Origin: an uncultured Burkholderiaceae bacterium
GTDB lineage: Bacteria > Pseudomonadota > Gammaproteobacteria > Burkholderiales > Burkholderiaceae
Assembly (NCBI GenBank): GCA_937871985.1
Contig: CALMPB010000342.1
Span: 1 to 64,000, forward strand
Length of the DNA stretch: 64,000 nt
Direction of reading: 5' to 3'
Shown here: positions 7,849 to 16,813 of the stretch, piece after piece
Numbering within the stretch: position 1 is the stretch's first letter
How the letters are laid out: every line of letters starts with the position of its first letter
The notes under the pieces: model-generated
The model's database searches: none
Told to the model about the DNA's origin: nothing
The model's input: only the letters and a program-made list of their open reading frames with translations
Program-made: the position numbers and the translations under genes

Positions 7849-9324
7849 TCAGGCCGGCATATAGACGGCCTTGCATTCCAGGTAGGCCTTCAGGCCTTCC
7901 ACGCCGCCCTGGCGGCCGACGCCCGATTGCTTGTAGCCGCCGAAAGGAATGCCCGGATCCACCACCAGCCCGTTCACCGAGACATTGCCGGTGCGGATGC
8001 GGCGCGCCACTTTGTAGCCGCGTTCGGCATCCCGCGTGAAGATGGCGCCGCTAAGCCCGTAGCTGGAGTCGTTGGCGATGCGAATGGCGTCTTCCTCGTC
8101 CTCGTAGGGAATGACGCAGACGACCGGGCCGAAGATTTCCTCGCGGGCAATGGTCATGCCGGGATCCACGTTGGCGAACACCGTGGGCTGCACATAATAG
8201 CCGCGCTCCTGCGTGTCGACGGCCTTGCCGCCGGTTTTCAGCACGGCGCCTTCCTTGACGCCCTTGTCGATATAGCCCATGACGCGATCGAACTGGCGCC
8301 GGGTGGCCAGCGGCCCTATCTGTGTTTCGGGTTTGGCGGGGTCGCCGACATGGACGGATTCCACCGCGGCCACGAAGGCCTTGAGGAAGGCGTCCATATT
8401 CTTTTTGGAAACCAGGACGCGTGTCAGCGAGAAGCAGATTTGCCCGCTGAACGGCATGGAGAATGGCACGATGGTCTGAATGGCCGAGTCGATGTCGGCG
8501 TCGTCCAGGACGATGGCCGCCGATTTTCCGCCAAGCTCGAGGTTGACCCGGGCAATGCGTTCGGAGCAGGCGGCCGCGATGGCCTTGCCCGCCGCCGTGC
8601 TGCCGGTGAAGCTGATTTTGTCGAATTCAGGCTTGTGGATGAGGTAGTCGCCCACTTCCCGCCCCGCGGGCAGAATGTTCACGACGCCGGCCGGCAGCCC
8701 CGCCGCGTCGATGCACTCGGCCAGCAGCAGGGCGTCCAGGGGCGTTTCGGGCGAGGGCTTGGAAACGACGGTGCAGCCGGCGGCCAGCGCGGCGGCCAGT
8801 TTGTACGACAGGAGGATCAGCGGCGCGTTCCAGGGCGTGATGAGGCCCACTACGCCCACCGGTTCGTGCGCCACGCGCGCCACCGCGCCGTCGCCGTATC
8901 GCCGCTCTTCCGTGAACTCGTGGGTATCGGCCAGGCCGGCATAGTATTCGAACAGGGCGATGGCGGTGGGAACCAGATAGGTGGCGAACGAAATGGGCGC
9001 GCCGACCTGAGCGTTCCAGACCCGGGCGAACAGGGATTCCCGCTTGCGCATTTCGCTGGCGATCTTGCGCAGGTAGGCGCCGCGCTCCTGCGGCGCCAGT
9101 TGCGGCCAGGGGCCCTCGTCGAAAGCCTTGCGGGCTGCCTTCACGGCCAGGTCGACTTCGGTGATGGAGGCTTCTGGAACCTGCAGCATCAGTTCTTCGG
9201 TGACGGGCGAAACCAGGCTGAGTTTCTGCGCCGTGCTGGGCGCCGTCCACTGGCCGTTGATGTAGAAGCGGTTGCGGACATTGTCCGAAAGTTCGGATTG
9301 GAAATTGAATCGGCTTTCCGGCAT
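7849..9324 (-). CDS. NAD(P)-dependent aldehyde dehydrogenase, probably benzaldehyde dehydrogenase
   Basis: This 491-residue protein is a full-length aldehyde dehydrogenase. The catalytic glutamate lies in L-E-L-G-G-K-S (about 262) and the catalytic cysteine in S-G-Q-I-C-F-S-L-T-R (about 296). The cofactor-binding F-T-G-S-T-A-A-G-K motif and the C-terminal F-G-G-Y-K-Q-S-G motif are also present. It sits 56 bases downstream of the benzoylformate decarboxylase gene on the same strand, so the natural reading is that it oxidises the benzaldehyde produced there to benzoate. The substrate is assigned from context. Confidence 0.87.
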   Translation of the reverse strand: MPESRFNFQSELSDNVRNRFYINGQWTAPSTAQKLSLVSPVTEELMLQVPEASITEVDLAVKAARKAFDEGPWPQLAPQERGAYLRKIASEMRKRESLFARVWNAQVGAPISFATYLVPTAIALFEYYAGLADTHEFTEERRYGDGAVARVAHEPVGVVGLITPWNAPLILLSYKLAAALAAGCTVVSKPSPETPLDALLLAECIDAAGLPAGVVNILPAGREVGDYLIHKPEFDKISFTGSTAAGKAIAAACSERIARVNLELGGKSAAIVLDDADIDSAIQTIVPFSMPFSGQICFSLTRVLVSKKNMDAFLKAFVAAVESVHVGDPAKPETQIGPLATRRQFDRVMGYIDKGVKEGAVLKTGGKAVDTQERGYYVQPTVFANVDPGMTIAREEIFGPVVCVIPYEDEEDAIRIANDSSYGLSGAIFTRDAERGYKVARRIRTGNVSVNGLVVDPGIPFGGYKQSGVGRQGGVEGLKAYLECKAVYMPA

Positions 9325-9380
9325 GGTTGTCTCCTTTGTTTATGAATCGATATATTGCTTTTCCGGCGGGGGCTGCTTTT

Positions 9381-10982
9381 TCAGTCGACAATGATCTCCA
9401 GCAGTGTCGGTTCATGGCAATTCAGGGCGGCTTGCAATGCGGCTTTCAGGCCGGCCGGCTGCGATACGCGCTGGGCGGCGCAGCCGTGGCCTTTGGCGAT
9501 GGTCACGAAATCCAGGCCGGGCAGGTCGGTGCCGACGGGCTTGTCCAGCTCGAATACGGGAGCAAAGCTGTTGAGCGCTTCATAGCGGCTGTTGTTGAGA
9601 ACGATGAAGGTGATGGGCAGCTTCAGTTGCGCCGCGCTCCAAAGGGCCTGGGTGGCGTACATCGTGGAACCGTCGCCGACCAGGGCAATGACCTTGCGGT
9701 CTTTTTTGGCCAGCGCCACGCCCACCGATGCCGGCATGGCGTAGCCAAGGCCGCCGCTGCTGCAAGCGTAAAAGCTTTCGGGGCGGTCGATGGGCAGGTG
9801 CGCCTGCATGATGGCGCGGCTGCTGGGCGATTCTTCGACGACGATGCTGTCCTGGGGGCGCAGTTGCGCCAGCGTGTGCATGACCAGAGCGGGGGTGATG
9901 GTGGTTCCGATGTCCACCAGCGGCGCCGGGCGGCGCCCGGCGGGCGTGGGACGCTGCACGCCGGCCGATTCTTCCAGCAGGGCGGCAATGCCGTGCCGCA
10001 GGCCGGTTACCACGGCCGTCCCCACCGGCGCCCAGGCGGCTTGCGTAGGGTCGTCCACCAGTTGGTATAGCTGCGAGCCGGCGGGTATGTGCGGGCCGAA
10101 GCCTTCCACGTGGTAGGTGAACGCGGGGGCGCCCAATGCCAGGATCAGGTCGTGGCCGGCCAGCAGGTCGACGATGCGCTCGCGGCTGGCGGGCAGGAAG
10201 CCGGCAAACAGCGGATGGCTCTCGGGAAAGCTGCAGCGCCCCGAAAGCGGGGCCACCCAGACCAGCGCATGGTGTTTCTCGGCCAATTGCACGGCCTGGT
10301 TCCAGGCGCCGTCGCGATCGACGCCGGCGCCGACGACGATGGCCGGGCGGGTACATGCGCGTAGCGCGTCGGCGACGATTTTCAGTTCGCCCGGATCGGC
10401 GCCGACGCTGCGGCTGACACGGCGGAGCGGGAGAGGTTCGGCGGGCGCGTCCCAATCGTCGACCGGCACCGACACCAGCACGGGTCCGCACGGCGCCTGC
10501 ATGGCGGTGTAGTAGGCCCGAGCAATGGCGGCCGGCACGTCCTGGGCTCGTGCGGGTTCGCAACTCCATTTGACGTAGGGCTTGGGCAATTCGGCCGCTT
10601 GCTGGGAAAACAGAAAAGGTTCGTAAGGCAGGATGGATCGAGCCTGCTGGCCGGCGGTAATGACCAGCGGCGTGCAGTTTTTATAGGCGGTGAAGATATT
10701 GCCCATGGCATGGCCCACGCCCACCGCCGAATGCAGATTGATGAATCCCGCATTGCGGGAGGCCTGGGCGTAGCCGTCGGCCATGCCGACGACGGTCGAT
10801 TCCTGCAGGCCCAGTATGTATCGGAACTCTTCCGGGAAGTCGCGGAACATGGGCAGCTCGGTGGAGCCGGGGTTGCCGAAAATGGTGTCGATGCCGAACG
10901 ACCGCAGCAGGTTGAATACGGCGGTTCGTACTGTGCTGGCTTGCGCCAGGGTTTCAGGTGCGATGGATCGCTGATCGCGCAT
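9381..10982 (-). CDS. mdlC: Benzoylformate decarboxylase
   Basis: This 533-residue thiamine-diphosphate enzyme converts benzoylformate to benzaldehyde and CO2. Residues known to be catalytic in the Pseudomonas enzyme have clear counterparts: Ser in G-N-P-G-S (40), Glu in L-Q-E-S (61), His in I-N-L-H-S (84) and His in F-T-Y-H (about 290). The ThDP motif begins at G-D-G-S (about 435) and ends at L-N-N. The start at 10982 has a GGAGA site, and an in-frame extension upstream would run into the regulatory region. It is divergent from a LysR gene. No mandelate dehydrogenase or racemase lies nearby, so external benzoylformate or a related 2-keto acid may be the substrate. Confidence 0.88.
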   Translation of the reverse strand: MRDQRSIAPETLAQASTVRTAVFNLLRSFGIDTIFGNPGSTELPMFRDFPEEFRYILGLQESTVVGMADGYAQASRNAGFINLHSAVGVGHAMGNIFTAYKNCTPLVITAGQQARSILPYEPFLFSQQAAELPKPYVKWSCEPARAQDVPAAIARAYYTAMQAPCGPVLVSVPVDDWDAPAEPLPLRRVSRSVGADPGELKIVADALRACTRPAIVVGAGVDRDGAWNQAVQLAEKHHALVWVAPLSGRCSFPESHPLFAGFLPASRERIVDLLAGHDLILALGAPAFTYHVEGFGPHIPAGSQLYQLVDDPTQAAWAPVGTAVVTGLRHGIAALLEESAGVQRPTPAGRRPAPLVDIGTTITPALVMHTLAQLRPQDSIVVEESPSSRAIMQAHLPIDRPESFYACSSGGLGYAMPASVGVALAKKDRKVIALVGDGSTMYATQALWSAAQLKLPITFIVLNNSRYEALNSFAPVFELDKPVGTDLPGLDFVTIAKGHGCAAQRVSQPAGLKAALQAALNCHEPTLLEIIVD

Positions 10983-11076
10983 GGTGTCTCCGTTTTTTGG
11001 TCTTGCTTGAAAAATTATCTTTGGCTTGATCTTGCTTGAATATTGCTTTTTTTGAGCAAAGTCATAAAAATAAGGC
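10983..11076. promoter_or_regulatory. Divergent regulatory region between mdlC and its LysR gene
   Basis: The spacer is AT-rich. The 11-mer TCTTGCTTGAA is repeated exactly at 11001-11011 and 11030-11040 (29 bases apart), and TTGCT (11043-11047) pairs with AGCAA (11055-11059) as a short dyad. These are plausible LysR contact sites. I found no convincing -35/-10 pair. Confidence 0.5.
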
Positions 11077-12000
11077 ATGACTCTGGATATTCGACAGCTC
11101 ACGGCCTTTTTGGCCATCGTTCAAACCGGGAGCCTGGGGCGCGCGGCGCAGGCGCTGCACATTACGCAACCGGCCTTGAGCCGCAGCGTCAGGCAACTGG
11201 AAGAAAAGGTGGGCGTGCCCTTGTTCGAGCGGCACTCCAAGGGCATGGTGCTGACTCCCTACGGCCAGGCGCTTTTGCCGCACGCCAAGCTGCTGAAAGA
11301 GGAGTCGGCGCTGGCCCTCGACGAAATCGATGCGTTGCGGGGGTTGAGCAAGGGCACGGTTCGCGTGGGCGCCATCGCCAGTGTCGCCAGCGCGGCGCTG
11401 CCTCGCGCCATCGAGCGTTTGCTGCTGCATTGGCCCGGCCTGCAGATCCAAATCATGGAAGGCGTGGACGACGTGCTGGCCGATGCCTTGATCAAGAACG
11501 AAATCGACCTGGCCATCGGCATTTCCCTGGAGGAAACCGACGAAATCAGCCTGGTGGCGGATTCGGGGTGGGAAGACCTGAGCGGCATCGTCGCCTCCAC
11601 CAAGCACCCCCTCTGGGGCCGGGAGGGCCTGTCGTTTGCCGACCTGCGGCATGAGCGCTGGGTATTGCCGCCGCGCGGCACCAAGCCGCGCGAAGAGCTG
11701 CACCAGTTGTTCGCCGAGGCGGGGTTGCCGCCGCCGCAGGTGGTGGTTGAAACCCGATCGATCGTGACGATCAAGGCGCTGGTGCTCAGGGCCAATTTTC
11801 TGTGCAGCCTGCCCATGCCGCTATACGAGGCCGAACGCGAGGTCGGCACCATTGCGCCCCTGCCTATACCGGGCACCCAGCTCAGCCGGCACTTCTACGT
11901 GTTCAGGCGGCGCAGGGGATCTTTGCCGCGCACGGCTGTGCAACTGCTGGAGGAGCTGCGGCATATTACAAGCCGGGCGGACCTCGATGAAGCGGCATGA
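11077..12000 (+). CDS. LysR-family regulator of the benzoylformate module
   Basis: This 307-residue LysR-type regulator has its HTH at residues 4-63 (S-L-G-R-A-A-Q-A-L-H-I-T-Q-P-A-L-S-R-S) and a standard effector-binding domain after it. It is transcribed away from mdlC across 94 bases, the classic arrangement for an activator of the neighbouring operon. The ligand is presumably an aromatic keto acid, by context only. A strong hairpin follows the stop codon. Confidence 0.87.
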   Translation: MTLDIRQLTAFLAIVQTGSLGRAAQALHITQPALSRSVRQLEEKVGVPLFERHSKGMVLTPYGQALLPHAKLLKEESALALDEIDALRGLSKGTVRVGAIASVASAALPRAIERLLLHWPGLQIQIMEGVDDVLADALIKNEIDLAIGISLEETDEISLVADSGWEDLSGIVASTKHPLWGREGLSFADLRHERWVLPPRGTKPREELHQLFAEAGLPPPQVVVETRSIVTIKALVLRANFLCSLPMPLYEAEREVGTIAPLPIPGTQLSRHFYVFRRRRGSLPRTAVQLLEELRHITSRADLDEAA

Positions 12001-12030
12001 CGCCGCTTGGCGGATAGAGCGACGGCTATG

Positions 12031-12073
12031 GGCGGGGGCGGATCGTCAAAGATCCGCCCCCGCCGCCGATTTT
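12031..12073. terminator. Strong hairpin terminator between convergent genes
   Basis: A perfect 14-bp GC-rich stem (12031-12044 with 12051-12064) has a 6-base loop, with TTTT a few bases downstream. It separates the rightward LysR gene from the leftward autotransporter gene and may stop both. Confidence 0.7.
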
Positions 12074-12101
12074 GCCTTGAGCGTTTCTATCGTCTACGTT
12101 C

Positions 12102-15100
12102 CTAGAACCGGCGCGAAAGCGAGATATTGCCCGAGACGGACTGATAGCCCGAGCGGAACAACTGGCTGTTCACGCTGGCGCCCACGGTGAAGTTCTTGTC
12201 GATTTCGTAGGTGAGGCCGGCGGCCAGGCCCAGGGCGTCGCGCCCGGCAAGCTTGTTGCGGCTGGTGAAGGAGGCCTGCGGATAGCCGGCGAAAGCGGCC
12301 TGCTGCACGTAGTCGTTGTCCAGCAGTTCGCGATCCCAGGTGGCTTGCAGGCTGGCGGTCAGCAGCGCGCCGCTGGGCCGCGCCAGGCTCAGGCTGGCGC
12401 TTACGCCGATGCTCGACTGCAGCGAGTCGAAATGGGAGGACGAGAGCTGCAGGCGGCTGGCGTCGCTGCCCGATTCGGTCAGGCTGGGGCGGTTCAGGCG
12501 GGTGTAGTTCAGGGTGGCCAGCGGGCCCATGCTAAGCGACTGGCTCAGCGCCCAGCGATAGCCGCCGCCGGCCATCAGGGTGCCGTTCAGGGCCGTCCAG
12601 TCGGCGTGGTTCTTGGCCGAGTAGCTGTCGATGGCCAGGCGCCGGGTGAAGTGGGCGTCTTCGATGCCCAACTGGCCCAGGCCGAACAGATAGGGGCCGG
12701 AGGCGGGGTCGGGCGCGTAGCGGGCCTGCAGGCCCAGGTTGAAGGCGGTGCTGCGGCCCGATGCATGAAGGCCGTCGTTGACATTGACGGATTGGCCGCT
12801 GACGGCGCCGTACACGCCCCATGACCAGTCAGGATGCCGGCTGTCGAGCTTTTCGGCGCCGAAAGTCACGCCGTAGCTCGAGGCGTTTTGGCCGATCAGC
12901 GTGCCGCGGGGATCCTGACTGGTGCCGCCGCCAAAGGGGATGGCAAAGCCGCGCCATTGATCGTCGACCACGGCGCCGCGCCGGATGGCCTGGCTGCGGG
13001 CGCTGATCTGGCCGGCGATCTGGCGTTCGCGGTTGAGCGAGCTGGCGGCCATGGCGCTGTAGGCCTCGGGTGAAAGCTGGGGCAGGGCGCCGGCGACGGT
13101 GCTGCCGTCGGGTGCTGAGAAATCCAGCGCCTGGTAGAGCGGCTGGATGTCGGGCCCGGCATAGCCGGCTATGGCGTCCAGCGCGCGCCCGGCCCGGCGC
13201 GCGTTGTCGTTCAAGGCATATTGGCTATAGGCATTGTTCTGACGCGTAATGCTCAATTGGTAGCTGTTGCCTCCCAGCGTGCTTGCCGTGGCAAGCAGGG
13301 TTGGGGAAGCGATGACGCTGTCCAGGGACGCGAAGGTTCCGGTGGTGGAGCCGGCCTGCACCAAGTCGCCGAGGCCCAAGGTCAAGGTGGCGCCGGTGGC
13401 ATACCAGTCGGAAGCGGGGGCCAGGGTCAGCGTGCCGTCCAGTTCCGCCGTGCCGCTGACGATGAGGGTGTCATGGGCTCCATGATTGTTGACCTCCATG
13501 AGCAGGTTGCCGGTGGAGGACTGTTCGTAATTGCCGTTGATGGCGATGGTGCCGATGGAGTTGCCGGGACTGACCGTGCCGTGATTGGCGAAGGCGCCGT
13601 CGGCGTTCAGGGTATAGGTGCTGTTGCCGCCCAAGGTGGCTCCCGGATCGACCACGACGCCGTAGAGTTCCTGCGAACCGTTCAGCGAGGTGCGTCCGCC
13701 CTTGGCGTTGACGACCAGGTTGTCGATGCCCTGGATGTCGCCGTCGTAGCGCAAGACAAAGCCCGGGTCGGCCTGGCTCGTGGCCCGGCCCTGGCTGTCT
13801 GCCAGTTGGCCGAAGTTGATGTGCGTAAGGCGTTGGTCGCCGCTGCCGTCCTGCTGGTTGTAGCTGGAGTAGATATTCCCTTGAATCTGTGCGCCGCGCA
13901 TGACGTTGATGTTGTTCACCAGGGCGTTGTTCGAGATGTAGATGGCGGCGGCGCTGCCCGCCAGCCTGCCGGTCAGGTCGAAGTTGTCGACGAGCGCACC
14001 GTTGAGTTCGTCGAGGGGGGCTCGGGGCGCGCCGTCGACCGTATAAATGTATGAACCCCGGTAGTCGGTTTCATTTCCCATGGCATTGTTGCCGAAATCG
14101 AAGCTGGCGCCGATGCCCAGCTCGCCCAGGGCCTGCACGTCGCCGCGCTGGACGAGGTTGTGGTTCTTGCCGTAGGCGAACATGATGCCGCGCCCGTTCA
14201 GGCCGTCGGCGTAGATGCGGGTTCCCGGCTGCACGACCAGCGTGTTGCCGGCGCCGTCCACGCGCACGCCGGCGCCGCCCGCGCCCCTGGTGAGCAGGTC
14301 GGCTTGCTGGTAGACGGTGTTGTAGCTGCCGTAGATGTGCAGGCCCAGGCCGAGGGTGGCGGTGTTGTACTGGCCGGGAACGTAGGCGGTGCCGGCGTCG
14401 TTGCGCAGGAAGTAGCCGTTGGGATTGACCAGTTGCAGGCCGCTGCCGTAGACGGAATAACCGAAGAAGTTGCGCCGGTCGATGTCGTAGCCCATGTCCT
14501 GCATCGCCGCCAGTTCGGCTTCCATGAACTGGGTATAGTTGCGATAGTCCTGGTGGCTCATGAGGCTGTTCTTGAGCTCGATATGGCTCATGTATCCGCT
14601 GTCGATACCGCCATCGTCCGCATGGATGCGAACCGGCAGGCCGGGCATGGCGCCGGCCAGCACTTCCTGTACATGGGCGCCGGTGAAATAGGCCTTGTCG
14701 TTCGTCACGTCGAAGCTGTCGGACGTATAGGGATTGTTGCAGTCGGAGCAATATATGGCTTGCCCAGGCCGGGCCGGATTGCCCTTCTCGTCGCGCAGGT
14801 GCTGCGACCACGAGTCCAGTACATCGTCGAAGTAAGGCGTGTTCGAGCCCTCGCCGTCCTTGTCGGACGCAACCCCCATGATGCCCAGGCCGTGCGCCAG
14901 TTCGTGGAATGCGACGGCAGTCAGATCCGCGCCGCTTTGCGCGCGCGGCAATTGCGACGGCATGTAGGCCGGCAGGCTGTCCCAATTCATTTTCCCCATG
15001 ACGAATTGGCCGTGGGAACCGAAGGTCAGCGTGGGGTTCGGCAGGCCGAACAGCGCGCGCTGGAGCTGGGTAAGGCTGGTCTGCCCCTCGGGGACGGCCG

Positions 15101-15422
15101 TGCTGCTGCCGAAGGCATTGTTGTCGTTGACGGTGCCGATATTGATGATTGCGGGAAGCTGGCCGGGGGCCGGCTTGATGATTTCGGCCCAGCGGTTCAG
15201 AGCCTGGAGTATCTTGTCCTTTTGCAGGTCGTTCAGGTTCCAGGTGGATTGCAGTGTTTCGCTTTCGTCGCCCATGACCGGGCCGTCGCCCACGTCCATG
15301 AAGCGGGCCTGGAATACGGGCTGGCCGTCGGAACCGTAAGCCAGCCGGTATTCCAGCGCCTGAGCGCCATGGCCGGCCAGGGCAAGGGATATTGCCAGGG
15401 CAAGCCTGTTTCGAATTTTCAT
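12102..15422 (-). CDS. Autotransporter with a zinc-metalloprotease-like passenger
   Basis: This 1106-residue type Va secreted protein has an N-terminal signal peptide ending near G-A-Q-A (21). The passenger begins with a peptidase-like region of about 320 residues carrying H-E-L-A-H-G-L-G at 173-180. This is a classic HExxHxxG zinc site, followed later by S-L-M-S-H, a candidate Met-turn, and a Y-C-S-D-C pair. A glycine/asparagine-rich beta-helix-like stretch follows. The last roughly 270 residues form the outer-membrane beta-barrel, ending in R-R-F with the terminal aromatic expected for Bam recognition. The protein should be exported to the cell surface. The architecture is seen directly; protease activity and substrate are inferred. 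Confidence 0.85.
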   Translation of the reverse strand: MKIRNRLALAISLALAGHGAQALEYRLAYGSDGQPVFQARFMDVGDGPVMGDESETLQSTWNLNDLQKDKILQALNRWAEIIKPAPGQLPAIINIGTVNDNNAFGSSTAVPEGQTSLTQLQRALFGLPNPTLTFGSHGQFVMGKMNWDSLPAYMPSQLPRAQSGADLTAVAFHELAHGLGIMGVASDKDGEGSNTPYFDDVLDSWSQHLRDEKGNPARPGQAIYCSDCNNPYTSDSFDVTNDKAYFTGAHVQEVLAGAMPGLPVRIHADDGGIDSGYMSHIELKNSLMSHQDYRNYTQFMEAELAAMQDMGYDIDRRNFFGYSVYGSGLQLVNPNGYFLRNDAGTAYVPGQYNTATLGLGLHIYGSYNTVYQQADLLTRGAGGAGVRVDGAGNTLVVQPGTRIYADGLNGRGIMFAYGKNHNLVQRGDVQALGELGIGASFDFGNNAMGNETDYRGSYIYTVDGAPRAPLDELNGALVDNFDLTGRLAGSAAAIYISNNALVNNINVMRGAQIQGNIYSSYNQQDGSGDQRLTHINFGQLADSQGRATSQADPGFVLRYDGDIQGIDNLVVNAKGGRTSLNGSQELYGVVVDPGATLGGNSTYTLNADGAFANHGTVSPGNSIGTIAINGNYEQSSTGNLLMEVNNHGAHDTLIVSGTAELDGTLTLAPASDWYATGATLTLGLGDLVQAGSTTGTFASLDSVIASPTLLATASTLGGNSYQLSITRQNNAYSQYALNDNARRAGRALDAIAGYAGPDIQPLYQALDFSAPDGSTVAGALPQLSPEAYSAMAASSLNRERQIAGQISARSQAIRRGAVVDDQWRGFAIPFGGGTSQDPRGTLIGQNASSYGVTFGAEKLDSRHPDWSWGVYGAVSGQSVNVNDGLHASGRSTAFNLGLQARYAPDPASGPYLFGLGQLGIEDAHFTRRLAIDSYSAKNHADWTALNGTLMAGGGYRWALSQSLSMGPLATLNYTRLNRPSLTESGSDASRLQLSSSHFDSLQSSIGVSASLSLARPSGALLTASLQATWDRELLDNDYVQQAAFAGYPQASFTSRNKLAGRDALGLAAGLTYEIDKNFTVGASVNSQLFRSGYQSVSGNISLSRRF

Positions 15423-15867
15423 GATTTCCCCATTTGGTTCGTTGGCAGTGATGTGCCTGTTTGTCTTATGAATTGCGCGCAGCGGACGTTCCGGAACCCG
15501 CGGCCGGAATTTCCCGGCGCTCCGTTATGCTCTCCCGCGGCATGGTTGCCGTGATCGTTTTACAAGCGCGGAGGCGATGAGAACGGAAGGAGGGCGGAAC
15601 GACACGCAACGGCGTACTGTCCGCTTTTTACTATAAGTAAACAGGATTTACAACGTGTGAAAACCAGTCTCGGACAAGAGCCCTGGCGTCGAGGACGCTT
15701 GCGGGAGGGCGCCGTATGCAGCGGCGGTTCATGCGGGATGGCGTGCGCATGCGGCACCCTCCGCACCGACGATGCGCCGTGCCATAATGCCTGTTGTTTT
15801 CGCAAGGCGCTTTATTGCCGCACCCGTTCACCTTCGATCAACGCAGGCACTTTTCAATCTTTCAATC
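15423..15867. other. Intergenic region between autotransporter and GST genes
   Basis: No gene is convincing in these 445 bases. Short open frames on both strands lack ribosome sites and recognisable content. The notable structure is a set of three TTTAC/GTAAA half-sites at 15627-15651. Promoters for the leftward autotransporter and the rightward GST should lie here, but I cannot place them. Confidence 0.5.
15627..15651. promoter_or_regulatory. Operator-like palindrome with three half-sites
   Basis: TTTACT-ATA-AGTAAA (15627-15641) is a perfect palindrome. Its right half GTAAA also pairs with TTTAC at 15647-15651 across 5 bases. This gives TTTAC half-sites 20 bases apart in direct orientation with an inverted one between them. 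A regulator binding site for the flanking divergent genes is likely. The protein is unknown. Confidence 0.45.
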
Positions 15868-16572
15868 ATGACCGATCTCTCCGCGTTTCCCATTACCAAG
15901 AAATGGCCGGCCAAGCATCCAGACCGCCTTCAGCTCTATTCCTTGCCCACGCCCAACGGGGTCAAGGTTTCCATCATGCTCGAGGAAATGGGGCTGCCCT
16001 ATGAGCCGCATCTGGTGCGGTTCGATGCCAACGACCAGACCTCCCCCGAGTTTCTGTCGCTGAACCCCAATAACAAGATTCCGGCCATCCTGGATCCCAA
16101 CGGGCCCGAAGGCAAGCCGCTGCCCTTGTTCGAATCGGGTGCGATCCTGGTTTACCTGGCCGGGAAAGCCGGGCAATTCATCCCCAAGGACGTGGCCGGA
16201 CGCTATGAAACCCTGCAGTGGGTGATGTTCCAGATGGGCGGCATCGGCCCCATGTTCGGCCAGGTCGGCTTCTTCAACAAGTTCGCCGGCAAGGATTACG
16301 AAGACAAGCGTCCCCGCGACCGTTACGTCGCCGAGTCGCGCCGCCTACTGGGTGTGCTCGAGCAGCGTCTGGCGGGTCGGGCCTGGATCATGGGAGACGA
16401 ATACACCATTGCCGACATCGCCACCTTTCCCTGGGTGCGCAATCTTGTCGGCTTCTATGAAGCCGGCGATCTGGTAGGCATTGCCGACTTCCCGAACGTC
16501 GTACGTGTATTGGACGCCTTTCTTGCCCGGCCGGCCGTCGCGCGCGGGCTGAATATTCCCAAGCGCGACTAA
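15868..16572 (+). CDS. Glutathione S-transferase, YfcG/YghU-like
   Basis: This 234-residue protein has an N-terminal thioredoxin-fold GST domain (T-P-N-G-V-K-V-S-I-M-L-E-E near 26-38, N-P-N-N-K-I-P-A-I near 66-74, F-E-S-G-A-I-L-V-Y-L near 90-99) and an all-helical C-terminal domain (Y-T-I-A-D-I-A-T-F-P-W). Asn in T-P-N-G replaces the usual catalytic Tyr/Ser/Cys, as in the Nu-class disulfide reductases YfcG and YghU. A role in thiol-disulfide chemistry is therefore likely. The ATG at 15868 matches the family N-terminus, though no strong ribosome site precedes it. Confidence 0.83.
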   Translation: MTDLSAFPITKKWPAKHPDRLQLYSLPTPNGVKVSIMLEEMGLPYEPHLVRFDANDQTSPEFLSLNPNNKIPAILDPNGPEGKPLPLFESGAILVYLAGKAGQFIPKDVAGRYETLQWVMFQMGGIGPMFGQVGFFNKFAGKDYEDKRPRDRYVAESRRLLGVLEQRLAGRAWIMGDEYTIADIATFPWVRNLVGFYEAGDLVGIADFPNVVRVLDAFLARPAVARGLNIPKRD

Positions 16573-16813
16573 GCCCGTTTGGATGTGGATCCGTCCGGGA
16601 GGCCGGCCGACGGTTTTCCGGAGAGCGGCGGGGGCTGTTTGCGGCCCCGTCGCGCCCTCGTGAGGAGGAGGACGCGGGCATCCTCTTGATTGGTGTTTTC
16701 ATGCGGCGAGGCCTATACTTTGCCGTATCGGGAATGCCGGCAAGGCGTTTCCCCGGCAAGGGTAGTAAGCGAGCGCGCATGCGCGCAATTTCCTTCTTCC
16801 TCTGGAGAGCTCC

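Noticed and set aside
13221..14054. Long open frame on the plus strand across the autotransporter gene
   Set aside because: It is antisense to a well-supported gene, its composition reflects the GC bias of the opposite strand, and it has no ribosome site or recognisable motif.
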